From: Mrakia gelida
Lineage: Eukaryota > Basidiomycota > Tremellomycetes > Cystofilobasidiales > Mrakiaceae
Assembly (NCBI GenBank): GCA_024345305.1
Contig: BRON01000018.1
Span: 62,001-126,000 of the forward strand
Direction of reading: 5' to 3'
Length of the DNA stretch: 64,000 nt
Part shown: positions 53,088-62,578 of the stretch, in pieces
Position numbering within the stretch: position 1 is the stretch's first letter
Layout of the letters: each line of letters opens with the position of its first letter
The notes under the pieces: generated by a model
What the model was told of the DNA's origin: nothing
Databases searched by the model: none
The model's input: the letters and a program-made list of their open reading frames with translations, nothing else
Position numbers and translations under genes: made by a program

Positions 53088-56000
53088 ATGCCTTATTCGG
53101 CGCCTTCGGGAGCTCGATCTCGTCTCTCAGGGGACTCATCCAGACCTTTACTCAGCAGCCCCCCAGCCATCGGAACCTCTGCTATCTCCCTCAAACTCGA
53201 CAACCAGTCCTCCTCGACTTCCCTCCCTTCCTCCTCCTCCCCTTCACCTCACTCCTCCTTACGTCGGTCGCCACCTCCTTCAGTGGATCCATCTCCCCCC
53301 ATCGCCGACCACTATCGCCGCTCTCGCTCTCACTCTTTCAACACCCACCAAAGCTTCCCTTCCCCTTCCTCTCCACCTCTCAATTCCGACCCAGTCGAGC
53401 TCAACCTCTTTCGCGTAACCCATCCCTCCCCTCCACCGACCCTTCAAAGGAACTCGCTTCTCTGAGCAAGTAGAGAACCGAGCCAGCGACTTTGGCCTCG
53501 ACTTCGGAGAATCTTCCTCTCCTCTTCGAGGGGAAGGAGTCGGGTGGGACGCAAAGATGAAAGGTCGACCTGCTTCGGTGATGAGCTCGGAGACGAGCGA
53601 CGACCTGGAGGACGAGAGACTTCACGACTGGTCAGAGGAGGACGATCTCGATCAGGAAGAAGCTCATTTCGAGGATGAGATCGGGATCGGAGGGAAGAGG
53701 AAGAGGTGGGGATTCAAGAGGTGAGCAAGTGAGACGAGGAGAGAGAGTTGACCGAGGTTGTATCGAAACGGAAGGTGTCGGAATCTCAGATGATATCTCC
53801 CCAAAGCTAACCTCCTGCTTCTCCTCTCACCTCAGGTGCATGCATCTCATCTTCTCGTCTTTCATCGGATCTCACGTTCTCGCTGCTCTCCTCGCTGCTC
53901 CTCCCGTGCTGGTGCTGCTCATTTGGGAACGACCTCATCCCTCCGAGCATCGGTCGTTCGTTCTCGTGAGTCGAACCGCATTTCTGCTGTTTCTGTAAAG
54001 CGAGCTGAACCCTTGTCCTCCCTCGTGTGATTTTGATAGGACAACGTCTCGGCCTGGCTGTACTGGTTGGCTCTGGGCTCGATCGTGACGTGGTGGATTG
54101 CTCTCATCGTGAGCATGGAAGACGCGTCGTCTCCTTTGGTTTTCCAGTTCTCAAATCCTCCCAGCTGACCTCCGACTCTTCCGTTACCGTTTGACTCGCA
54201 CAGGTTGACCTTCTTCCACTCATTATCGTTGGCTTGGTCTCGATCGTTTGGGGAGAGGTCACCGAGAAGCTGAAGATGCACCTCGAGAGGTGAGTCGCGT
54301 CGCGTCTCGATTCTCAACTTTGCTCCGACCTAATCACTCCTCCGCGCTCCCCTTTTGCGACGGTATCAGCTATGGAGTGGTTCGAGATTGGATCAAACCC
54401 ATATTCTACGGAGCTTGGGCGTGGGGAAGCGTCAGTAGGCCTTTCTCTATTCTCATCGTCCGACTCCGTGACTGATGCCCATTTTCTTGTGCTTTTTGCA
54501 GTGGGTGGTCATGTTCGAGAGTATCTACCACCTCTACAGCTCGGATGGTGACCTTCCAAGTCGAGCACGCTACACTCCTCGAGTAAGTTCGACACCGTTT
54601 CACGGTTCACGAGGCTCAAACGAAGCTCACTTCTCCTATTCGTTTCCCTCGTCGTCCTTAGGTCCGCCAAGTCATCGAGCTTCTCTTCTTCGTGGTTCTC
54701 ATCTACTCCATCGAGAAGGTCCTCCTTCAGTTCATCGCTCTCTCTTTTCACCGGGTCGCTTTCAGGGATCGGCTAAAGGACATCGAGGTGAGCAACCCGT
54801 TGACGAGTTCTCTCGACCAGCTTCGATCCTACCTGACGAGTCTCTCGCTTCACTTCCTTCATTCAGTTCAAAACTTCCGTTCTAGATCGACTCAACTTCT
54901 ACCGGCCATCCCAACCCGTCGCCCCTCAACTGTTCGACGACGATCCTCTCATCCCTGCTGTCCCGATGGCCGCTCAACCTTCCTCTTCCTTCTTCTCTCG
55001 CGTCTTCGGCTGGTTCGGATTCCACCCCACCCACCACCCCGTCGACTCCCATCATCACACCTCCTCATCCTCTCAGCTCTCCGATACCCTCCCCACCTTC
55101 TCACCCCCGGAACCAGCTTTCACTCCACCCTCGCAGACGGAAGAACTCGACGAGTCGGACAAACGAAGTCACACCAAGTTCGGCAAGGTTCTTCGAGGTC
55201 TCAAAGTCAAGGTTGGAAGGTTCAACAAGCAGAAGACGGTGGTTCTCGACGTCGCTAGTGCCAAAGCGGCTCGAGTGAGTTCTTTCGCGTACTCAGAGCT
55301 CGAAGCTCGACGCGAGCAGTTCTGACCTCCGTCGTCGCTCCGATACAACAGCATCTCGCCAAGGCCCTCTACGTTGCGTATAGGAGAGACAAAAGACTTT
55401 ATCTCGACGAGAGTGACTTCAGATGCGCTTTCCAAACTGAGGAGGAGACGAAGAAGGCCTTTGCGGTGAGCTCGGAATCGACGCGACTCTTTCGGATCTG
55501 TTGCGTCTCGGACTGACATTCGTTCTTCATTGTCGATGCAGGTCTTCGACAAGGACGGAAACGGAGATATCAGCAAGAGCGAGATCAAAGCTCTGGTGCT
55601 CAGTATCTACAGGGAACGTAGAACATTGGCTCGTTCAATGCAGTTCGTCCCTCCTGTTGGAAGGTGGCGACTCGCAGAGAGGTCTTACGTAGTAGCTTAG
55701 TAACGCGTCTCGTTCAGTCCCCATGTCAGTAACCCTCCTTAGTGAACAACAGCTTTGTAAGCTACCTTCAGATCACGTGACCATTTCCATAGTATATAAA
55801 CCTTTCGAGTAGCTAGCTTTATACAACAAGCTTTGAACCACATCCTGCAGACATCCCTAAGCTCAAGTGGACGACCCAACAACACGTTATCAGCACCAGT
55901 TCGCCACCACCCGCTCAGCAATCCTTCGTCATGTCAAGCAACTACTCCAAGAAGCTGGATCACAAGCTGTTCAAGCTCACTGCTCTCGATGGTACCAACT

Positions 56001-59000
56001 ACGAGACGTGGTCAGTAAGGATGGAGATCGCTTTTGGAGAAGCAGGAATCAAGCCCGTCGTCCTCGGTACGAAAACCAGGCCCAACCTCACCCCGGAAGT
56101 CAAGGAAAAGGACACCACCGGACAAGAGGTCGTGAAGCAGCAGAACAACGTCAAGGACATCGAAGAATGGGACCTTATGGACGAGTTCGCGCTCCACAGG
56201 ATTCAAATGGCGGTCAGTGACCGAGAACTACCTCGGATCCGGAACTGCAAACACGCAAAGGAGGCATGGGATCTTCTGCGGAAGACTCACAAGGTGGAAG
56301 GAGGAGCGGGAGAGGTCATGGCCATCCGAAGGATGAGGGACCTCAAGATGGAGGAGGGAGAACCAGTACAGGAGTACATCGACGAATTCCAAAGGATCAT
56401 CGACGACATGTCAGCTCTCGGCCTCAACATCCCAGACAGGATGAGCTCAATGTTCTTCCTCAGTGGGTTACCCGCATCACTCGAACAATTCATTCAACAC
56501 CAAACGCTCCAGGCACAAGAATCAAAACAAGAACTCAACCCAACCGCCGTCGCCACATCCCTCCTCATCCACGTAAGGACTCACGAGTCCCTCAAACCGA
56601 CCGGTACTTCATCGTCGAAGGAAACAGTCCTCCTAGTCGACAAGAGAACCGCCAAGTGCCATCAGTGCAACAAGGTCGGACACTTCAAGTCGGAGTGCTG
56701 GGAGTTGAATGGAGGAAAGCCCAGGGGGCAAGCACAAGGTGGAAAGGGAAGGAAGTTCGGGAAGGGGAAGAAGGAGAACAAGGGGAACTGGAAGGATAGG
56801 GAAGAGGCGCACCTCGTAGACTACGGTCTTCAAGCAGGATCCGACATCGCGACGTCGGCCCAAGCGCTCTTCGCTCAAACCAAGCATGGATACATCGCCG
56901 ATAGTGGAGCGTCAAACCACATCGTCGGGGACCGGGAACGCTTCGTGACATACAAGGCGCACAACGGAACGGTCACGACGGCCAACGGGTCAATCGTTCA
57001 GATCCTCGGCATCGGCTCCATCCACCTCCAGACCACCGTGAAAGGATCAAGGAAGGCCTTCACCATCTCCGACGTATACCACATCCCAGGGTTCAGCAAC
57101 CTCATCAGTATCGGTCAACTCGGTAACAAAGGAGTCGAGACCAGGTTCCCCAGCAAGGGGACAACCCAAACCAACAAGCGGTGCCAGTTCCTTCGAGACG
57201 GATCGCTGTTCATGGAGGGAAAAGAGGTGTCGAAGAACCTCTACATGCTGGACGTGAGCGACTTCAAGGGAGTCGGCTCAGGAGGAGAAGACGTAGCACT
57301 CGCGGCAACAGGAGTCGACAAGATCGAGGTCCTTCATCGCCGGCTCGGTCACGCTTCTATCTCCGCCATGGAGGAGTTGTCTCGTCAGAAGCTCCTACCA
57401 ACCTTCACCAAAAAGGACATCATCGGATTCAAGGAAAGGATCTGCGTACCTTGCGTCGAAGGGAAACAACATCGAACTCCATTCCCCACCTCCACCACCA
57501 AAACCACTTCACCTCTCGAACTCGTCCACACGGATCTCGCCGGACCGATGCCAATCGCCTCGGCTCAAGGAATGCGTTACATGATGACGATCTGGGACGA
57601 CTTCAGCAACTACCACTGGTCGTTCGCATTGAAGAGGAAGTCGGAAACACTGGCAACATTCATCACCTGGAGGAAAAGGGAGGAGAAAAGGACCAATCAC
57701 GTCGTCAAACGGATCAGGTCAGACAACGGTGGGGAATACACGTCGAAGGACTACGAGTTCTATCTCCGGGACGAAGGAATCACCAAGGAAACGACTATCC
57801 CACACACACCGCAACAAAACGGCAAGGCCGAACGAGGAATGCGAACCATCGAGGAGAAGATCACCTGCGCGCTACGAGACGCGAGGGACCTCGACGGATC
57901 CTACTGGGCGGAAGCCATGAACTACGCCACATACACAATCAACCGCATTCCCTCATCCTCAGTCAACTCTCAAACCCCCTTCCAAGCCTACTACAAAAGG
58001 AAGCCCGACCTTACTACGATGCGGACGTTCGGAGCTATCGCTTACGCGCTCAACCTTCAAAAGATCAAGCATCAACCCAAGAGCATCAAGTGCATCTTCC
58101 TCGGATACGGCGATCTCAACGGGAAGAAGGCCTATCGACTTCAAGTCCATGGAGACCCCAAGCGGTCGATCCTTCATTCTCGGGACGTTATCTTCGACGA
58201 AACACGTGGAGTCCACCAGACGGTGGAGCTACCAGGAATGGGACAAGCCGGAATCAAGGAGGACCACAAGGAGGAGGAAGAAGAAGAGAAGGAACTAGAG
58301 GAGGACAAAGGAGAGGAACAGCACCTACTCAAGTCCAACCAACAAGACCCGGTCAGGGAGACCGAGGCAAGGAAACCCAACCCATCACGCGTCAAGCACT
58401 CCTACACTTACGAGCCCATCATCGATGAACCGGCTGTCGATTTGAGTGGGAGCTACGGACGAGGTCAACGGCACAAGAAACCTCTCACAGGAACAGGAGA
58501 CTCGGCAAGATTTGTCCAGACAGACTACGACATCACCGACTTCATTTCGGAGGACTTCGCCGGACACGCTCAAGCGACGCAACCCAAACTCGAGGATCTT
58601 CCACCACCCTCCGTCCCAAATACATACGGAGAAGCCATGGCGTCGGAGCACGCATACTTCTGGAGGGAAGCGATGGACGAAGAGATGGTGTCGATGGAAG
58701 GGAACGGAGTCTTTGAACTCACAGAGCTACCCTCAGGATCAAAAACGGTCAGAGGTCGCTGGGTTTACGCGCTCAAGAAAGGAGCCGACGGGAGGATTAC
58801 TCGCTTCAAAGCTAGATGGGTCGCCAAGGGATTCAGTCAGCAAGAAGGAGTCGACTACGTCGAGACGTACGCGCCGGTATCAAAGCTCAACTCACTCAGG
58901 ATCGTCCTCGCCATCACAGCATCGGAGGATCTCGATCTAGTCCAAGGAGACTTCAAGACGGCGTTCCTCACAGCCGACCTAGTGGAAACGGTCTTCATGG

Positions 59001-62000
59001 AACAGCCAACAGGGTACGAACAAAAGGGAGCCGACAAGAAGAAACTCGTCGCGCATCTCCTCAAGGCCCTATACGGACTCAAGCAATCACCACTCGCGTT
59101 CTACAATCATTCCTCAAAGTTCTTTCAAACTCAACTCAATCTCCATCCACTCGAAGCGGACCCTTGCATCTACATAGGGCATAGGAAGGGACGACGGATC
59201 ATGCTGGTCCAGTACGTTGACGACTTCGTCGCCGCAGGAGACAAGGAGGATTTGGAGTGGGTCATGACGGAGATCCAAAAGGAATTCAAGATCGACGACA
59301 GAGGAGACCTCAACCCAGGAACCATCCTCGGAATCGACGTTACGAGGGACCGCAAGGCGGGGACAATGGACCTCAGCCAGAAACGATACGTTCAAACGGT
59401 CCTCGAACGATTCAACATGGTCGGCGCTAAACCAAACAAGGTTCCGATGGACGACTTTAGGCAACTGTCGGTCCAATCGGAGGATTCGGGATCAGAGAAG
59501 CTGGACGGAGTACCCTACCTCGAAGCGGTGGGATCGTTGATGTACCTCCAAGTCTGCACTCGACCGGACATCGCCTTCGCCGTCGGAGTTCTCAGCCGAT
59601 TCAGTTCGGACCCACGAAGGGTTCACTGGGGAGCAGTCAAGAAGGTCATGCGATACCTACAAGGATCAGCAGACACGTCGCTTCAACTTGGAGGACACTC
59701 GGACGCTCCAATCGCAGAACTATGGACCGACTCCGACTACGCCGGAGACACGGAATCAAGACGATCAACAACAGGTTTCGTCGTCAAGGTATTTGGATCC
59801 ACAGTCAACTGGGCGAGTCGACGCCAAAAGGCAATCAGTCTCTCTTCTCTTGAAGCAGAGTACATCGCTCTCTCCGCAGGATGCCGGAGCCTTAGATGGG
59901 TCGCCAAGATCCTCGCTGAGCTCGGATACGACACCGGATCGATCCCAGTAAACGTAGACAACCAAGGAGCCATCGAAACAACCAAGAACGGTACTCACTC
60001 GGAGAAGACCAAGCACATCGACGTCGCGTACAAATACGGACGAGAGGCCCAACAGAGAGGATTCATCAAGCTCAACTACTGTCCCACCGAGGACATGCAG
60101 GCAGACATCCTCACCAAGGCTCTCGGAGTCGAAAAGCTCGAACGGTTCAAGAAATCGCTCAACATCCAGAAGGAACCCTCGCGCATGGATCAGAAGACCA
60201 GCGGAGACATGGATGGAAACCCGCAGAGGGGGAAATGAAGGAAGGGCTCTCAGCTCGTCGAGTGGGAGTGTTGGAAGGTGGCGACTCGCAGAGAGGTCTT
60301 ACGTAGTAGCTTAGTAACGCGTCTCGTTCAGTCCCCATGTCAGTAACCCTCCTTAGTGAACAACAGCTTTGTAAGCTACCTTCAGATCACGTGACCATTT
60401 CCATAGTATATAAACCTTTCGAGTAGCTAGCTTTATACAACAAGCTTTGAACCACATCCTGCAGACATCCCTAAGCTCAAGTGGGCGACCCAACAACACC
60501 TCCCTCGCTCGCTTCCGCCGTCGCCCGTCCTCTCTCTGACTCCTTTTCCCTTCCATCTCTTTACAGAGACGTGGATCAAGCTACGACGTCTCTGAATGCG
60601 ATGTTTCTGCTCCTGGGGGCTGTGATACTCGTCTTTAGTGAGTGTCGTTTCGTTTCGTCGTGGTACGTCTGCGACTGAAAACTGACCTCTTTTTTGGTTT
60701 TCCCCCCCTTTTTGCAGTCGCTCTTGCTGTCTGTGAGTCGTTCGTGGAGGCTTGAGTACTCGTCGACGCTCTTTGACCTCTCTCCTGTTCTCTCTCTCAG
60801 TCGGAATCCAAATTGGGACGCAGATCACCTCCCTCTACACGCTCATCTTGGGTCTGTCGTTCGTCTTCAAATCTGCTGCATCCAACGCCTTGTGAGTCTC
60901 GCTCGGCACCCCCTCCCTTTTTTCCGGGCTCAAGAACTGAACAGCCTGCTCTCCTCTTTCCATCAGCGATTCGGTCGTGAGTTCAGATCCTTCTCTCGCT
61001 CCTTCGATGCGACGCGACTGAATCATTTCCCCTTTGCTCTCGCTTTTGCTCTCGCTTTGACCTTCGTCCAGATTTTCATTTTCGTCTCCCACCCTTTCGA
61101 CACCGGAGATCGCGTCTTCATCGGCGAGGAGAACTTCGTCGTCAAGAAGATGCGAATCTTCTCGACTCTCTTCAAGCGACTCGACGGTACCGAAGCTTTC
61201 TACGCCAACTCGGTCCTCTCTACTCTTCAAATCCGGAACGTACGAAGATCTGGAGATATGACGGAAGGACTCACCGTCAACGTTGGATGGGGAACTCCTC
61301 AATCGAAGCTCGACGAACTCGAGAAGCTCGTCTGCAACTGGCTGGCTACCGACGAGAAGAGGGATCTGGACTCTTCAACTTCGATCACAGTGAATAGCAT
61401 CGACTTCCAAACCAGCAGTGAGTTCGCGACTCGCATCCTAGGTTCGTCGCTCGGTTCGGAACTCGTGGGCTGACGAGCTTTTGTTTTTCTTCCAGTCGAG
61501 TGCATCTTCGGAATCCCTCACCTCGGAACATGGCAGGTCAGTCAGTTTTCTTGCTGCCTCCTCCCCTTCCTTGAGTTTGACATTCCTCGTTCTACTTCTC
61601 GCAGGACTGGCCAGCGCGTTGCGCGAGGAGAAGTGAGTCGGACGCGTTTGTTTCTCCCTCGCAGCTTCTCGAACGCGACTCCCACTCTGAAACGCTTTGG
61701 CTTCCTTTCTTCTCTTTCTCAGCGAGATTCAGTGCCGCCGTCAAAGTGAGTCTCACGCGTCCTCTCTGCGCACCTTGTTCGATCTGACCGTTTCGCTTCT
61801 TTCCCTTCTCATCGTCTTCGCTTCCTCGCAGCATTACATGGTTCGCCACACCGCCCTCACCTCTCCCCTTCGCCCATATTACCAACTAACCTCTTCCCCT
61901 CTTCTTCCATTTATCAGGAACAACTCCACATCACCTGCCTCAACTCCTCCCAACCCCTCCGCTTCGTCTCCTCCCCTCTGGACATCATCACCCAAGCCCG

Positions 62001-62289
62001 CGCCCCTCTCCCCTCCCCTCTCCCCTCCATTCCAACGAGCCCAAGCGAAAGGAGACTTTTTCGCTCCCGCTCCCTCCGAAGAACAGCAGCGACCCACGGC
62101 CATCACCGAGAACCCTCCTCCCCTCCGAACGACGGACCAACTCATTTTTGCCACACCGGGATCCATCAGACGCTGGGGTTCTTGCCTCCTCCGAACGAGC
62201 GAGGGTCGAAGACGACGATACGGAGGAGGAAGACTCAGAGTCGGAGAAAGATCCTTGGAATGGCTGGGGTTGGAGCTGGTGGGGATTGA
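53088..62289 (+). CDS. MscS-type mechanosensitive channel with EF-hand, paralogue 2; one intron holds a retrotransposon
   Basis: Fungal MscS channels (Msy type) gate under tension and are tuned by Ca2+ (family knowledge). Exons: 53088-53414, 53467-53720, 53836-53965, 54040-54108, 54204-54289, 54370-54430, 54502-54582, 54662-54787, 54867-55274, 55352-55465, 55542-55642, then after the element 60567-60637, 60718-60732, 60801-60891, 60967-60976, 61072-61417, 61496-61536, 61605-61632, 61723-61745, 61832-61840 and 61918-62289. Total 2763 nt, or 920 aa. Hydrophobic segments lie in residues about 195-420. The EF-hand VFDKDGNGDISKSEIKAL is near residues 553-570. ERRTLARSMQ joins DVDQATTSLNAMFLLLGAVI across the interrupted intron. 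The MscS beta domain has HPFDTGDRVFIGEENFVVKK. The last-exon frame is uncertain because other frames stay open to about 62348. No stop or frameshift is seen in the exons. Confidence 0.82.
55655..55884 (+). repeat. 5' LTR of the copia element
   Basis: 230 bp, starting TGTTGGAAGG and ending CCCAACAACA. It contains a TATA-like box (55793-55800) and a CACGTG E-box (55774-55779), so it likely carries the element promoter. Confidence 0.95.
55774..55800 (+). promoter_or_regulatory. Putative LTR promoter: E-box and TATA box
   Basis: CACGTG at 55774-55779 and TATATAAA at 55793-55800, within the 5' LTR and repeated in the 3' LTR. Such a pair upstream of the gag start fits an RNA polymerase II promoter. 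The transcription start is not visible. Confidence 0.55.
55886..55900 (+). other. Putative primer-binding site of the copia element
   Basis: CGTTATCAGCACCAG lies directly after the 5' LTR. Its reverse complement, CTGGTGCTGATAACG, looks like a tRNA anticodon stem-loop, close to the arm of tRNA-Ile as I recall it. This fits half-tRNA priming known for some copia elements. It does not match the usual initiator-Met primer. Confidence 0.45.
55931..60238 (+). CDS. Copia gag-pol polyprotein, 1435 aa, uninterrupted
   Basis: A single frame encodes all element functions, read from the ATG at 55931. Gag-like N-terminus; CCHC zinc knuckle CHQCNKVGHFKSEC at about residue 243. Aspartic protease DSGASNHIVGD at about 323. 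Integrase zinc region HRRLGHAS ... CVPCVEGKQ from about 469. Integrase core has DLAGP, RSDNGGEYTSKDYEFYL and HTPQQNGKAERGMRTIEEK. Reverse transcriptase has RFKARWVAKGFSQQEGVDY near 955 and the catalytic YVDD at about 1095. RNase H has TDSDYAGD at about 1267 and later SSLEAEYIAL. No stop or frameshift is present, and gag and pol are not separated, as in copia itself. Together with near-identical LTRs, this suggests an active or recently active copy. Confidence 0.95.
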   Translation: MSSNYSKKLDHKLFKLTALDGTNYETWSVRMEIAFGEAGIKPVVLGTKTRPNLTPEVKEKDTTGQEVVKQQNNVKDIEEWDLMDEFALHRIQMAVSDRELPRIRNCKHAKEAWDLLRKTHKVEGGAGEVMAIRRMRDLKMEEGEPVQEYIDEFQRIIDDMSALGLNIPDRMSSMFFLSGLPASLEQFIQHQTLQAQESKQELNPTAVATSLLIHVRTHESLKPTGTSSSKETVLLVDKRTAKCHQCNKVGHFKSECWELNGGKPRGQAQGGKGRKFGKGKKENKGNWKDREEAHLVDYGLQAGSDIATSAQALFAQTKHGYIADSGASNHIVGDRERFVTYKAHNGTVTTANGSIVQILGIGSIHLQTTVKGSRKAFTISDVYHIPGFSNLISIGQLGNKGVETRFPSKGTTQTNKRCQFLRDGSLFMEGKEVSKNLYMLDVSDFKGVGSGGEDVALAATGVDKIEVLHRRLGHASISAMEELSRQKLLPTFTKKDIIGFKERICVPCVEGKQHRTPFPTSTTKTTSPLELVHTDLAGPMPIASAQGMRYMMTIWDDFSNYHWSFALKRKSETLATFITWRKREEKRTNHVVKRIRSDNGGEYTSKDYEFYLRDEGITKETTIPHTPQQNGKAERGMRTIEEKITCALRDARDLDGSYWAEAMNYATYTINRIPSSSVNSQTPFQAYYKRKPDLTTMRTFGAIAYALNLQKIKHQPKSIKCIFLGYGDLNGKKAYRLQVHGDPKRSILHSRDVIFDETRGVHQTVELPGMGQAGIKEDHKEEEEEEKELEEDKGEEQHLLKSNQQDPVRETEARKPNPSRVKHSYTYEPIIDEPAVDLSGSYGRGQRHKKPLTGTGDSARFVQTDYDITDFISEDFAGHAQATQPKLEDLPPPSVPNTYGEAMASEHAYFWREAMDEEMVSMEGNGVFELTELPSGSKTVRGRWVYALKKGADGRITRFKARWVAKGFSQQEGVDYVETYAPVSKLNSLRIVLAITASEDLDLVQGDFKTAFLTADLVETVFMEQPTGYEQKGADKKKLVAHLLKALYGLKQSPLAFYNHSSKFFQTQLNLHPLEADPCIYIGHRKGRRIMLVQYVDDFVAAGDKEDLEWVMTEIQKEFKIDDRGDLNPGTILGIDVTRDRKAGTMDLSQKRYVQTVLERFNMVGAKPNKVPMDDFRQLSVQSEDSGSEKLDGVPYLEAVGSLMYLQVCTRPDIAFAVGVLSRFSSDPRRVHWGAVKKVMRYLQGSADTSLQLGGHSDAPIAELWTDSDYAGDTESRRSTTGFVVKVFGSTVNWASRRQKAISLSSLEAEYIALSAGCRSLRWVAKILAELGYDTGSIPVNVDNQGAIETTKNGTHSEKTKHIDVAYKYGREAQQRGFIKLNYCPTEDMQADILTKALGVEKLERFKKSLNIQKEPSRMDQKTSGDMDGNPQRGK
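60261..60268 (+). other. Polypurine tract next to the 3' LTR
   Basis: AGTGGGAG lies immediately before the TGTTGG start of the 3' LTR, the normal place for plus-strand priming. A second purine-rich tract lies further upstream at about 60222-60246. Confidence 0.6.
60269..60498 (+). repeat. 3' LTR of the copia element
   Basis: 230 bp, identical to the 5' LTR except for one A/G difference (60485). It is followed by the CCTCC target duplication. Confidence 0.95.
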
Positions 62290-62578
62290 GGAAGGGAGGA
62301 TGGGAGGCGAAACGAAACGAAACGAACGAGCTTGACGATGCACCTTAGATGCCACGATAGAATTAGAGGACTCCTCACTTGCTAGATAGAGAGCCGACCC
62401 TCGAAAGATTGACGAAGTGATCATCCTTGTAGCGAGAAGGGGCAGAGGCAGATAGGATGAGAAGAAGAAAGAAAGGAACCAAAGAACGAGACGAAAAGCA
62501 AAACCCAAAGCGAACCGAACAGCCCAACACCCTCACTCGACGTATGGAAGAAAGAGATAGAAAGACACCGAGGTAGGC
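62290..62578. other. Convergent 3' flank of the MscS and MCM3 genes
   Basis: Less than 300 bp separates the two stop codons. A purine-rich stretch runs from about 62430 to 62510. The MscS protein could extend to 62348 if an unrecognised splice shifts its last-exon frame. Confidence 0.35.

Larger units (their letters stand above)
55655..60498 (+). mobile_element. Intact Ty1/copia LTR retrotransposon (4844 bp)
   Basis: The element has two 230-bp LTRs, a primer-binding site, one gag-pol frame and a purine tract. It is flanked by the 5-bp target duplication CCTCC (55650-55654 and 60499-60503). The LTRs begin TGTTGG and end CAACAACA. They differ at one base only (A at 55871, G at 60485), so the insertion is recent. 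It lies in sense orientation inside an intron of the MscS gene, 12 nt after the splice donor at 55643. The order protease, integrase, reverse transcriptase, RNase H in the polyprotein defines the copia (Pseudoviridae-like) class. Confidence 0.97.

Noticed and set aside
57181..58428. 415-codon plus-strand frame inside the retrotransposon
   Set aside because: Shifted frame within the continuous gag-pol frame, which carries all the domain motifs.
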